From assembly GCA_017470425.1 (NCBI GenBank), contig JAFUYT010000016.1, positions 1 through 64,000 on the forward strand: a stretch of DNA of 64,000 nt, in the 5' to 3' direction. This document shows positions 8,314 through 17,600 of the stretch, one piece after another. Each line of letters opens with the position of its first letter. The first letter of the stretch is position 1. The notes beneath the pieces were generated by a model. That model ran no database searches. It had not been told where the DNA came from and was given only the letters and a program-made list of their open reading frames with translations. This stretch comes from Bacteroidaceae bacterium (lineage in GTDB: Bacteria > Bacteroidota > Bacteroidia > Bacteroidales > Bacteroidaceae). The translations under genes were made by a program, and so were the position numbers.

Positions 8314-9630
8314 CTATTGCATCGCCTCGAAGTCCGCGAGCTTCTTCAGGTAGTAAGCGCGCAGGTCAGCCCAGCGGTAGTAGGGATGTTGCGTCGTGGG
8401 CACGGGCAGCGTCATCTCCCGTTCGTTGAGCAGCGCCTTGACGAGGATGTCACCATCGGGGACGGTCATGTCCACCGGTCCCTTGGCTTTCTTCGGGCGG
8501 TAATAGATGAGCTGGATGTTGCAGGCCATGGGGAAGATATTGTAGTTGCGCCACACCGCATCCAAGTCATCAAGGTTCTCAACGCGGGCACCACACGTGC
8601 CCAACTCCAGCAGACATGCCAGCGGCATGACGCAAACCTCGTGACCGAAGCGCAGGACAGCCTGCGTGCGGGTGATGGTGTCGGCTGTGGCAATCATGTT
8701 CTTCAGCAGCTCCGCCTGGCTGAACGGCATCACGCCGTCGGTCTGCGGGGCATGACCGTAGCTGAGGTACCAGTCGATGTTCTTGATGCGCCAGAGGTCA
8801 TACAGCTCCTCACTGGTGAAGAGCGAGAGGAGGTCGATGTCCGTCTCATGGCTCTGCATGTTGGAGGCGACGTAGAAGAGCTGCCGCATGAAGCCACGGG
8901 CATCGATGCTATCCTGTGTCCACGCGGGGTCGTTGAAGAGTACACCCATGAGGCGCTCGGGATGTGTCAGCCGCTGCCGGTACTCCTGCCCGTACTTGCC
9001 GCCCTTGCGGTTGGCATCGCGCAGGCTCCGGGGCCAGTCGGCATTCAGATAGTACTGGAAGGACTCACTGACATCGTTGTGGAAGCGGGCGGTGGGATTG
9101 GCGGCAGCCAGCTCCTCGCACTCTGCCTCCATCGAGAGGATGCAGCGGATGACGACGGTGCTGCGGGCATCAATAGGCACGTTCTTCTGCTTGAAGATCT
9201 CGGGGAAGTGCTCCGCCATACGACGTCCGATGCCGTGATGCTGGCGCTCGCCGACGGTCGTCAGCTCGCCCAGGCGCTTGTACGTCGTCTTGTAGAAGCG
9301 CTCCAACTGCTGCAGAGTCTCCTCGCCCTTGTCCGACAGCTTGCCGGCAGCGCGGCTGCGCTGCAGCACTGTGATGGCATTCTTATACTCCCAGTCACCA
9401 ATCAGCCAACGGGCACCGTGGCGTCCGTAGTGGTTCATGAAGAATGGCACATAGCCTTTGGGAGCCGGCGTCAGCGCCTCGGTGGCTGGATGATTGTCGT
9501 AGTCGAGGTAGTTGCTGGCACAGAGAAAACGGTTCGCCGCAATCTCCTCGCGTGCCGTGCGCTGCGCGAAGAGAGGCAGGGTGATGAGTTGCGCGGCGAC
9601 AACCATCAGCCAGAGAGATGTCCTTTTCAT
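8314..9630 (-). CDS. Exported histidine-type acid phosphatase (MINPP/phytase-like)
   Basis: 438 residues with a signal peptide ending near LPLFAQ. NHYGRHGARW contains the phosphohistidine motif RHGxR (Arg70, His71, Arg74), and LRFGHEVCVMPL supplies the partner His-Glu of clade-2 histidine phosphatases. Bacteroidetes homologues include multiple inositol polyphosphate phosphatases that degrade phytate in the periplasm or in outer-membrane vesicles; I infer phosphate scavenging. Start taken at 9630 (MKRTSLW) to give a standard signal peptide; an ATG at 9642 adds four residues. It follows the giant MG2 protein gene by about 30 bases, same strand. Confidence 0.88.
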   Translation of the reverse strand: MKRTSLWLMVVAAQLITLPLFAQRTAREEIAANRFLCASNYLDYDNHPATEALTPAPKGYVPFFMNHYGRHGARWLIGDWEYKNAITVLQRSRAAGKLSDKGEETLQQLERFYKTTYKRLGELTTVGERQHHGIGRRMAEHFPEIFKQKNVPIDARSTVVIRCILSMEAECEELAAANPTARFHNDVSESFQYYLNADWPRSLRDANRKGGKYGQEYRQRLTHPERLMGVLFNDPAWTQDSIDARGFMRQLFYVASNMQSHETDIDLLSLFTSEELYDLWRIKNIDWYLSYGHAPQTDGVMPFSQAELLKNMIATADTITRTQAVLRFGHEVCVMPLACLLELGTCGARVENLDDLDAVWRNYNIFPMACNIQLIYYRPKKAKGPVDMTVPDGDILVKALLNEREMTLPVPTTQHPYYRWADLRAYYLKKLADFEAMQ

Positions 9631-9662
9631 TTGATCATTCATTATATATATTGTTCAATCTT

Positions 9663-12600
9663 TCAATTACCATTATACAGCAACGTGCCATCGGCAGCCA
9701 GTCCCTCTGCCTGCACGATGATGGCCGACGGCTTGCTACCCGTAAAGAGCTGGATGCGGGCACGCCCTTTGGCATCCAGTTGCAAGGCAGGATTCCAATA
9801 GAGCGTGCGGCGATAGTCGCGCGTGCTCTCCGAGGGCGGGCTGAGTCGGTAGTTAGGACTGTAGAAGTCTTCTGCCACCGAGAAGCCCGGCAGGATGTAG
9901 CGCCGGTCGCGGTAGGTGTAGCGTTGTGTCTCGTCGGCCGCCTTCCGCAGGTCGATGGTCACGCGCGGCATGTTCTCCTCCGTGAAACGCTCGTCGGGTA
10001 GCCTCGGAGCGTAATCGGTGTAGATATAGACGCTGTCGAGGTTATAAAGATAGTTGTAGTCGTTGATGCGGGCGATCGGGATGTTAAACGAGATGTTGCG
10101 ACCGTTGTAGCGAGGCTCCACGAGATAGGGATTGTTACTGTTCATATCCCCCATATAGCAGCGCGCCAGAGCATTCGTGAAGGCGATACGCCCCTCATAC
10201 CATCCCATCATAAAACCCGCGTCGGACGCGTCATTGAAGGCGCTGTAGGCATCCAGCTTCAACGTAGGATGTGAGACATCAAAGCGGCGCATACCACCAC
10301 GGGTAGCATGGACAGTGACCTGCGAGAGGTCGGTCGAGATCATACTACCCGGCCACTCGCCGCCGCTGACCTGCGACGGACGTGTCACAGGCGCGAGCAT
10401 CTGCTGATAATGGTTATAGGGTTTGACAAAGCGAGGGTACGGCCAGCTGATGCGCACGTATGTCTCCGGCTGCCGCGTCTCGTCGGTATTCACCCAGTCA
10501 TGGCTGCGACCGCGCTTCCAGCGTGTAGTGTCGCTGGCCGCCAGGAAGAAGTAGCAGGCACCGTGGATCTCCGGAGTAGAGATGGAGAACTGGCCATCGC
10601 GCGTGGTCACCTCGCCAAAGATGGTCTCATAGCCCGGCAACGCATACTCCGCGTGCAACCGCATCTCCCGTGGCAGCGAGCCCGCCTGTTTGGGGAAGCG
10701 TGTCTCGCCGACATCCATCTTCAAGCGGTAGGCACCGCTACGGGGGGACGTCCCCAAATTCCGCAGCTGCTCGTGGAGCACGGCCCGGTACTCCATCATC
10801 TCGGGGTTGTCGAGTGCATTGCCGACAATCTCATAGACGTAGGTGCGCAGTGTCACCGTGTCCTTCAAGTCCTCATCATCGCGATCGTGAGCCACTCGTC
10901 CGTAAAGCCATTCGCTGACCTGCCGCCGCTCGCTGAGGTCATGAGCGCTACTGACCACTCGCTCCAGGGCAACGGTACTCTGGTGGTAGGTAGGTGGTGG
11001 TACATCCAAGCCCTTCTCGGCCTGTTTCTGTGCCCAGTACATATTCTCGAAGTGGATCTCGCGGAGCTCCTCCTGTCGTGTACGGCCCTCATAAGGCAGC
11101 ACCTGCCCCTTGAGGATCTGGTTGTATTCAAAGGGGTGCTTGACCTCAAAGGCCTTCGGGAATGCCATCACGTGCCAGTCGAAGCGGCGCCACCCCTGCG
11201 TGAGCATCAGCAGGTCGAGAGCCGTGCGGTGTTCCTCATCGGCGGCTTCGAAGTAGTAACCGGGATGTGGGATAAAGCCCTTGACTTCTGATGCCAGGAG
11301 CATTTCCGTGAAGATACTGCCGTTATCGTAGAGGTTATCCTGCGTGGCAGCATCGCGTACAGCCACCGACAACAGCGAGGCCTTCCTGCGTTCGCTCTGC
11401 AGTGCCAGCTCAATCTGGGCAAAAGGCTCATAGCTCGTCTCCACGCCCTCCACTGTAATGGTGGGCTGCAGCAAAGTGTCGGGCTGGACAAAGAAAAGGC
11501 GGTCGGCCCATACGCGACCATTCGCATCGAACACCGTCAATTGGTTCACGCCCATGCGCAGAGCCGCCTTAGGGAGAATGACCTCCGGTTCTCCAGAGAG
11601 AGGCGTGAAGAACTCCAACGTCCCCTCCTGCATCACCGTCACGCCCAAGGGCTGCGCGAGTGCTTCGCCGCGCGCCGCAATGGCTGCTGTCCAACCCGCA
11701 TCAGAACGGTCAAGGCGGACTGCTACACCGTCGGTTTCCGCCTGCGGCAGGGACGCTTCCACGCTCCTGCCGTGCTGGGCACTGCCCGTCGCCGTAAAGA
11801 TACCGCGATAGGTATGTCCCGCCTGTGGCACCCACTCCAGCACGCCGCGACCGCAATGAACAGTGCCGGCAGTAGCGATGGTGTCACGCTGATCGACAAT
11901 CGCCAACTGCCCTTCCAACCACTCTCCGTCCTCGGTCGCTGCCTCGAACGCCACGCGACACGGCACGCCCTCTACCAGCGCACCTCCCTCTGGGAAATAC
12001 GAGAGCTTCAAGTCGGGCGCCTGTTCCTTTTCCTTATAATAGCGTCGCAAGGGGCGCAGGGTCATGTCCCGTTGGTAGTCGCCCGCCTCTCTCGGCTTGT
12101 CATAAATGGGGAAGACGCGGGAGTACAGTTTGTCATAGTCGCGGTAGTAATCGCGCGCCAGCTCCGGGCTGTAGAACCACCGCTCGGCACCAGCTGTGTG
12201 AGCGTGCTCGGTGAGGCCCCAGTTGAGCTGCCAACGGGTGTAGGCCCGCAACTCGTAGTAGCCGCCATAGAGCGTGTCGGGCAGCACGAAGCTCCCTTCG
12301 CCACGGCCCTTGCTCATCTTGATCAGCTGGCGCTCCACGAGATAGCCTTCCGGCGTCCACAGTTCCGCATAGAACACGCGGCTGATGGCAGAGGGGCGCC
12401 CGGAGTCGGTGCGACGCGTGTAGGCCGCGAAGAAAATGGTGTCCCCCGCGAAGTAGCAGGTATTATCCATGTGGACATAGACTTTCTCCTGGGGAAGTGC
12501 CTGTCCAAAATGCTGGAGGCGCGCCGCATACTCGTGGAGCGTCGCCGGATTGTCCGTCACCGCGCCCAGCTCCAGCGTCGGGCGTTCCTCGCCTTCGTCG

Positions 12601-13802
12601 TCAGCGTCCCGCACTTCCTCGGCCAGCACCTGATCAGCGATCGACTGCGGCGCCGTGAACTGCCGTGCGAGCGCCTCCTCTTCTGCGGTGCGCCGCAGGA
12701 CATCGTGCTCGCGCCAGAAAGCCTCATCGAAGCCAGCGTGGTCGATGGCATCGTACATATTGGCGTACTTCCGATAATGCACCTTGTCGTACTGGAGGTT
12801 CTCCACCCTGAAGGCCTGCGTCTGGCTGAGGCCCACGGAGCTATGCCATTCCGTCCGCACGCTCACCACCTCCGGGTAGCCCCGCAGGTTGCTGTAATCG
12901 ACGGCCAACTTGATCTCCACAGGCTCATACGAGACCTGGAAGGAGTTATTCCGACGTATCTCCTGCGTGTAGTTCTCCAGCCGCCCGTCCATGCGCAAGG
13001 GCTGCAGCGTCTCGGCATCCACGTAGAGGACGCCCGTATAGATCCGGTCCTGGTTACCGGGTTTGGCGTTCATGGCAATGACATAGATGTCATGTCCGTC
13101 GTCGCCGGGGATGAGGTCGTAGGTGATGTCATAGTTGCGACGGTAGAAGCCTTCTGTGGCACCGTCCTTCAGTGGGACTATGGTATCGTCCCACTTCGCA
13201 TTGTGGATCATCGGAGCCATCTCCAGGAGATAGTGGAAATTGACATCCCGCAGGTTACCCGTGGCGACGGTGCCGCCATCGGTGACCTTTCCGTGACGTC
13301 CCGTGATAAAGCCGAGGTTGCGCAGGTTGGTCGCTGATTGCGCCACAAAGAATGCCTCGCCCATCTCGCGGTAGCGCCCAGTCGTCTGTGTCTGGCGGAG
13401 GAAGAACGTCGTCGTGTCCTTCTTGTGTGCCTTGTACGCCTCGGACATCTGCCGCGATACGCGCACCAATAGCGGCTCCATCTTGCGCACCTCCACCTCC
13501 CGCAGCTTGCTGACAGCCTCCTTGAGCGCCACCTTACCCTTGAGCTGCGAAGCTTTCACGTGCTGTGTTTCGAAGCCCATACAGCTGATGTGCAAGGTCT
13601 CTTGCGGCTGGGCCTTCAGCGAGAAGTAGCCTTCAATGTTGGCTTGTGTGCCGTTCATCCCCGCGCCGCGAATCGTCGCATACGGAATGCCCTCCCCCGT
13701 CTTCGCATCGACCACTCGGGAGGAGAAGGTCTGTTGCGCGCTGAGGGGCGCAGCAAGACAAACGAATAGGAGCAAGAGAAGTAAGCGAATGTATGGTTTC
13801 AT
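9663..13802 (-). CDS. Giant exported protein with CarboxypepD_reg and MG2-like domains
   Basis: 1379 residues. A signal peptide (MKPYIRLLLLLLFVC...SAQQ) is followed by a carboxypeptidase-regulatory-like beta domain (residues about 25-95), a region resembling DUF5686-type envelope proteins, and from about residue 435 an MG2-like macroglobulin segment beginning LPQEKVYVHMDNTCYFAGDTI. There is no thioester CGEQ motif, so it is not a complete bacterial alpha-2-macroglobulin, and no TonB-dependent barrel. Many Bacteroidetes have such proteins at the surface, function unknown. It lies between hemolysin III and the phosphatase on the same strand with short gaps, suggesting one transcript. Confidence 0.8.
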   Translation of the reverse strand: MKPYIRLLLLLLFVCLAAPLSAQQTFSSRVVDAKTGEGIPYATIRGAGMNGTQANIEGYFSLKAQPQETLHISCMGFETQHVKASQLKGKVALKEAVSKLREVEVRKMEPLLVRVSRQMSEAYKAHKKDTTTFFLRQTQTTGRYREMGEAFFVAQSATNLRNLGFITGRHGKVTDGGTVATGNLRDVNFHYLLEMAPMIHNAKWDDTIVPLKDGATEGFYRRNYDITYDLIPGDDGHDIYVIAMNAKPGNQDRIYTGVLYVDAETLQPLRMDGRLENYTQEIRRNNSFQVSYEPVEIKLAVDYSNLRGYPEVVSVRTEWHSSVGLSQTQAFRVENLQYDKVHYRKYANMYDAIDHAGFDEAFWREHDVLRRTAEEEALARQFTAPQSIADQVLAEEVRDADDEGEERPTLELGAVTDNPATLHEYAARLQHFGQALPQEKVYVHMDNTCYFAGDTIFFAAYTRRTDSGRPSAISRVFYAELWTPEGYLVERQLIKMSKGRGEGSFVLPDTLYGGYYELRAYTRWQLNWGLTEHAHTAGAERWFYSPELARDYYRDYDKLYSRVFPIYDKPREAGDYQRDMTLRPLRRYYKEKEQAPDLKLSYFPEGGALVEGVPCRVAFEAATEDGEWLEGQLAIVDQRDTIATAGTVHCGRGVLEWVPQAGHTYRGIFTATGSAQHGRSVEASLPQAETDGVAVRLDRSDAGWTAAIAARGEALAQPLGVTVMQEGTLEFFTPLSGEPEVILPKAALRMGVNQLTVFDANGRVWADRLFFVQPDTLLQPTITVEGVETSYEPFAQIELALQSERRKASLLSVAVRDAATQDNLYDNGSIFTEMLLASEVKGFIPHPGYYFEAADEEHRTALDLLMLTQGWRRFDWHVMAFPKAFEVKHPFEYNQILKGQVLPYEGRTRQEELREIHFENMYWAQKQAEKGLDVPPPTYHQSTVALERVVSSAHDLSERRQVSEWLYGRVAHDRDDEDLKDTVTLRTYVYEIVGNALDNPEMMEYRAVLHEQLRNLGTSPRSGAYRLKMDVGETRFPKQAGSLPREMRLHAEYALPGYETIFGEVTTRDGQFSISTPEIHGACYFFLAASDTTRWKRGRSHDWVNTDETRQPETYVRISWPYPRFVKPYNHYQQMLAPVTRPSQVSGGEWPGSMISTDLSQVTVHATRGGMRRFDVSHPTLKLDAYSAFNDASDAGFMMGWYEGRIAFTNALARCYMGDMNSNNPYLVEPRYNGRNISFNIPIARINDYNYLYNLDSVYIYTDYAPRLPDERFTEENMPRVTIDLRKAADETQRYTYRDRRYILPGFSVAEDFYSPNYRLSPPSESTRDYRRTLYWNPALQLDAKGRARIQLFTGSKPSAIIVQAEGLAADGTLLYNGN

Positions 13803-13807
13803 AGAAA

Positions 13808-13833
13808 CAGGATATTAAAGCAGGATATTAAAG
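13808..13833. repeat. Exact 13-bp tandem duplication at a stop codon
   Basis: CAGGATATTAAAG is present twice head to tail (13808-13820, 13821-13833). The stop codon of the hemolysin III gene (13828-13830, TAA on the minus strand) lies in the second copy. It looks like a recent slippage duplication that lengthened the intergenic gap. Confidence 0.85.
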
Positions 13834-14484
13834 ATAAAGGTATTGCATGAGGACGTTCCACACGCAAATGATGTGGCAGACACTACCAAGGAGCACGAAG
13901 CCGTGGAAGACCGTGTGCATGAAGGGTCGGTTCGGGGAGAGAGCGTAGATGACGGCGCCGGTGATATAGAACACGCCCTCGGCAATCAGCCACGCGACGG
14001 CCGCGGGCTCAATGCAAGCCAGAAGAGGTTTGAAGGCGACGACCACCGAGAGCCCCATCAGCACGAAACACGCCGTCTCCACATAGCTGTGCTCGCTCAG
14101 CCGGAGGAAGCTGACTACGGTGCCCGCGATGGCACAGAGCCAGACGAAGCAGAACAGACCCCAGCCCCACCCGCCCATGTCGCGCATGGCGATCAGCGTG
14201 ATGGGCGAGTAGCTGCCAGCGATGTGCCAGTAGATGGCGGCGTGGTCGAAACGGCGCCACACCTCGCGCGACGGCCACGACTCGGGAATGGCGTGATAGA
14301 CCGTCGAGGTGATGTAACTGCTCAGCATCCCCACCAGATAGAGGATGACGGCCGTGCCCGCCCATTCGTCGTCGGCGCGGAAGCACCAGTAGAGGAACAA
14401 CGCGCCTACAGCCACGCCCAACACGATGCCGACGGCATGGCTCCATGAGTTTGCACGGTCTTCCTGACGCGAATAATGTATCAC
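13828..14484 (-). CDS. Hemolysin III / PAQR-family membrane protein
   Basis: About 218 residues with seven hydrophobic segments and the HlyIII/PAQR signatures: SxxxH-type STVYHAIPES, FDHAAIYWHIAGSY and the C-terminal HTVFHGFVLLGSVCH. The conserved Ser, Asp and three His form a zinc site in structurally known PAQR proteins. The bacterial role is uncertain (membrane-lipid homeostasis is suspected); the toxin name is historical. I prefer a GTG start at 14484, because a TAGCTTTG -7 box at 14513-14520 makes the in-frame ATG at 14535 lie upstream of transcription. It is the first gene of a probable three-gene unit. Confidence 0.85.
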   Translation of the reverse strand: MIHYSRQEDRANSWSHAVGIVLGVAVGALFLYWCFRADDEWAGTAVILYLVGMLSSYITSTVYHAIPESWPSREVWRRFDHAAIYWHIAGSYSPITLIAMRDMGGWGWGLFCFVWLCAIAGTVVSFLRLSEHSYVETACFVLMGLSVVVAFKPLLACIEPAAVAWLIAEGVFYITGAVIYALSPNRPFMHTVFHGFVLLGSVCHIICVWNVLMQYLYL

Positions 14485-14512
14485 AATGTTCGTTTTCTTC
14501 CTTGTTTCAGCT

Positions 14513-14520
14513 GCAAAGCT
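14513..14520 (-). promoter_or_regulatory. -7 box of the hemolysin III unit
   Basis: TAGCTTTG on the minus strand, back to back with the promoter of the C10 protease gene. Confidence 0.55.
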
Positions 14521-14563
14521 ACAACTTTTTTGCAAAAGATGCTTGTCGCAAAGAGTTTTTTTC

Positions 14564-14571
14564 TACCTTTG
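14564..14571 (+). promoter_or_regulatory. -7 box for the C10 protease gene
   Basis: TACCTTTG with a TTG 18 bases upstream (14543-14545); the start codon is 37 bases downstream. Confidence 0.7.
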
Positions 14572-14608
14572 CGCCATAAAATGCACTCATCTATACAAAA
14601 ATAAGCAC

Positions 14609-17600
14609 ATGAAACGATCGATCATCCTCATGTTGGTGTGCCTCTCCGGCATCTTCACCGCACAAGCAGACCCCATCACCCGCGAGCAGGCTCAGCAGAA
14701 AGCAGAGCGCTACCTGCAGGGCAGAACAGGAAGCCGCAAGCTGGCTCCCGTCGTCAGCAGCCGCAAGCTGGCCCCCCGCCGCGGAGCCGCGGCCGCCAAG
14801 CCCGAGGCCTACTACGCCTTCAACCGCGGCACGAGCGAGGGCTTTGTCCTCGTCGCTGCCGACGACCGCATTGAACCCGTTCTGGGTTACACCGATGACG
14901 GTGAGTTCGACTACACCGCCATTCCCGACAATATGCGGACTTGGCTGGATGCTCAGGAGCGCTACGTGCGCTATCTCCAGGAGCATCCCGACTACGCGAC
15001 AGCAACCGTCCCCGTCCATGATGCCATTCCCGAGATGCTGACGACACGCTGGAACCAGGGTGCCCCCTACAACGACCTCACTCCGCGCAAGAGCAATGGC
15101 GCTGCGACCGTCACGGGCTGCGTCGCCACCGCAATGGCGCAGGTGCTCTACTTCCAGCGCTCCAAGTCGGTGGAAGAGCTCCAGGCCACTATCCCCGCCT
15201 ACACAACCTGGACGCAGAAGCTCGAAGTCGAGAGTATTCCCGAAGGCTCTCCCATCGATTGGGACAATATGCTGGATACTTACGGCGGCAGCGCCACAGG
15301 TCTTCAGAAGCAGGCTGTAGCGCAGCTGATGAAATACTGCGGCGCGGCCGTACACATGGACTATGACGACTCGTCCGGTGCGCAGCCGAGCGAAGTGCCC
15401 GGTGCCATCAACACCTATTTCGGCTACACGACGGCACGCATCGTCTGGCAGTCCAACTACGACGAGGTGGGCTGGGACGCCCTCCTCTACAACGAACTGG
15501 CCAACGGCCGCGTCGCCTACCTCGGCGGCTACAACCCTAGTGCCGGCCACGCCTTCGTCTGCGACGGCTACGACGGCAACCACTGCTTCCACATCAACTG
15601 GGGCTGGGGCGGCTCGTCCAACGGTTGGTTCCTGCTCACCGCCCTCACGCCCGGTCAGCAAGGCATCGGCGGCTCCGAGGACGGTAGCGGATATACCGAC
15701 AACCAGAACGCCGTCATCGGCTGCGAACCCACCGACTACCGCAACAAGGAACTGCCCATCGCCAACGCCACGGTCAAGAAGCTGTGCATCGAGAACTGGG
15801 ACACCGACGGCAACGGCAAGTTCACCTACGGCGAAGCGGCGGCCGTGACCGACCTCGGCACCGCCTTCAAGGGTGCTACCATCACCACCTTCGCCGAACT
15901 CTACTACTTCACGGGCCTCACCACCATTGGCGAGAGCGCCTTCGAGGGCTGTTCGCGCCTGACCACGGTGAAGCTCCCCAAGAAGCTGACGGCCATCGGC
16001 GACAACGCCTTTAGCGGCTGCACGGCTCTGAAGACGCTGACGCTGCCCGACGGTGTCACTACCCTCGGCGACAATGCCTTCAAGGGATGCCGGCTGCTGC
16101 CAAACCTCGAGTTCCCCGACGGCATGACTGCCATCGGCAGCAACGCCTTCAATGGTTGCACCGCCTTCACGACCCTCACATTCCCCAATGCACTCCAGAA
16201 GATTGGCGACAGCGCCTTCGGCGGATGTACAAAGGTCACCAGCATCACCCTGACTACGCCGTCGCCGCAGGACATGACCATCGGCGCCGACATCTTCCGC
16301 AACGAGAGCGGCACAGGTCCCGACTATGAGAAGGCGGTACTCTACATTCCTCAGGGCACCCGTTCCTTCTTCAGCCAGACGGAGCCCTGGAAGAACTTCA
16401 GCAACATCATCGAGCAGCGTGACATCGCCCACGGGCGCTTCGGTACGCTGGAAACCAACAAGGACTTCTTTATATATAATGTGGGCACCGGCCGCTACCT
16501 GAGCAAGGGCGAGGCATACGGCACACAGTCCGTCGTCAGCGAGGAGCCCATGCGCTACCAGTTTAAGCGCACTGCCAGCATGGCAGCTGGTATCTACTAC
16601 CTCACTTCTTCAGACACTGGCAAGAACGGTACCCTCCTCTTCCGTACCTGGAGCGACGGTAACGTGGGCAGCGGCGTGGCCGCCTGCTTCGTCGATGGTA
16701 CGCTCTCGAACAACGGAACCAATGCCTACTGGACGGTGACAGAAGTGCGCGACGGCATCTACACGCTCCAGACGGCCCCCACTCAGTCACACTATGATGC
16801 AGCACTCTACCTCGGCGTGGATCCCAACCATGACAGCGGTGCTGCCACCCCCACCTACGGCGCCTACAGCGATGTCAGCTATGCCGACCATCCGCGCGGC
16901 TGCGAATGGCGACTCGTGCCCTACGATGCTGATGACTACAACCTCTATTTAGCGAGCCAGACGTTGGCGAAGCTCCTCGCCAAGGGCAAGGCTGTGAAGG
17001 CTAAGACGGACGCGGAACAGGCCGTCTATGACAACACCGAGAGTTCGATTGACGAGGTGAACGATGCCTGCTACAAGCTACGCCAGAAGCTGAACCTCAT
17101 CAACTTCGCCGATGCGACGGTGCGCTCACTCTGCCTCGCACAGTGGGATGCTGACATGGACGGCGAGCTCAGCCTGGCAGAAGCTGCCAAGGTGACGGAC
17201 TTCGGCGTGACCTTCCAGAACAACACCAAGATCACCAGCCTCGAAGACCTGCAGTACTTCACAGGCGTGACGGAGATTGCCGCCAACACCTTCCAGAAGT
17301 GCACGAGCGTAACGAAAGTCACCCTGCCCCCCGCCCTGACGACCATCAACAACTACGCCTTCAACCAATGCAGCAAGCTGACCAGCATCATCCTCCCCGA
17401 GAATGTCAAGTACATCGGCACGGCCGCCTTCACCGTCTGCTCTGCGCTGACAGAAGTCACGGTCGCCGCCGCCAAGCCCTCTGACATCCGTGTCGTAGGC
17501 ACCATATTCTCCTCCACCTACCTCCCCAAGATGACACTTTACGTTCCTTTCGGCACCAAGGAACTCTATGCCGACGCCACACCTTGGAAGAACTTCGGCG

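Noticed and set aside
14591-16432. Long open frame on the strand opposite the C10 protease (613 codons)
   Set aside because: The protease on the plus strand has clear catalytic motifs and a promoter; the opposite frame is a low-complexity G/V/A-rich shadow, common in GC-rich DNA.
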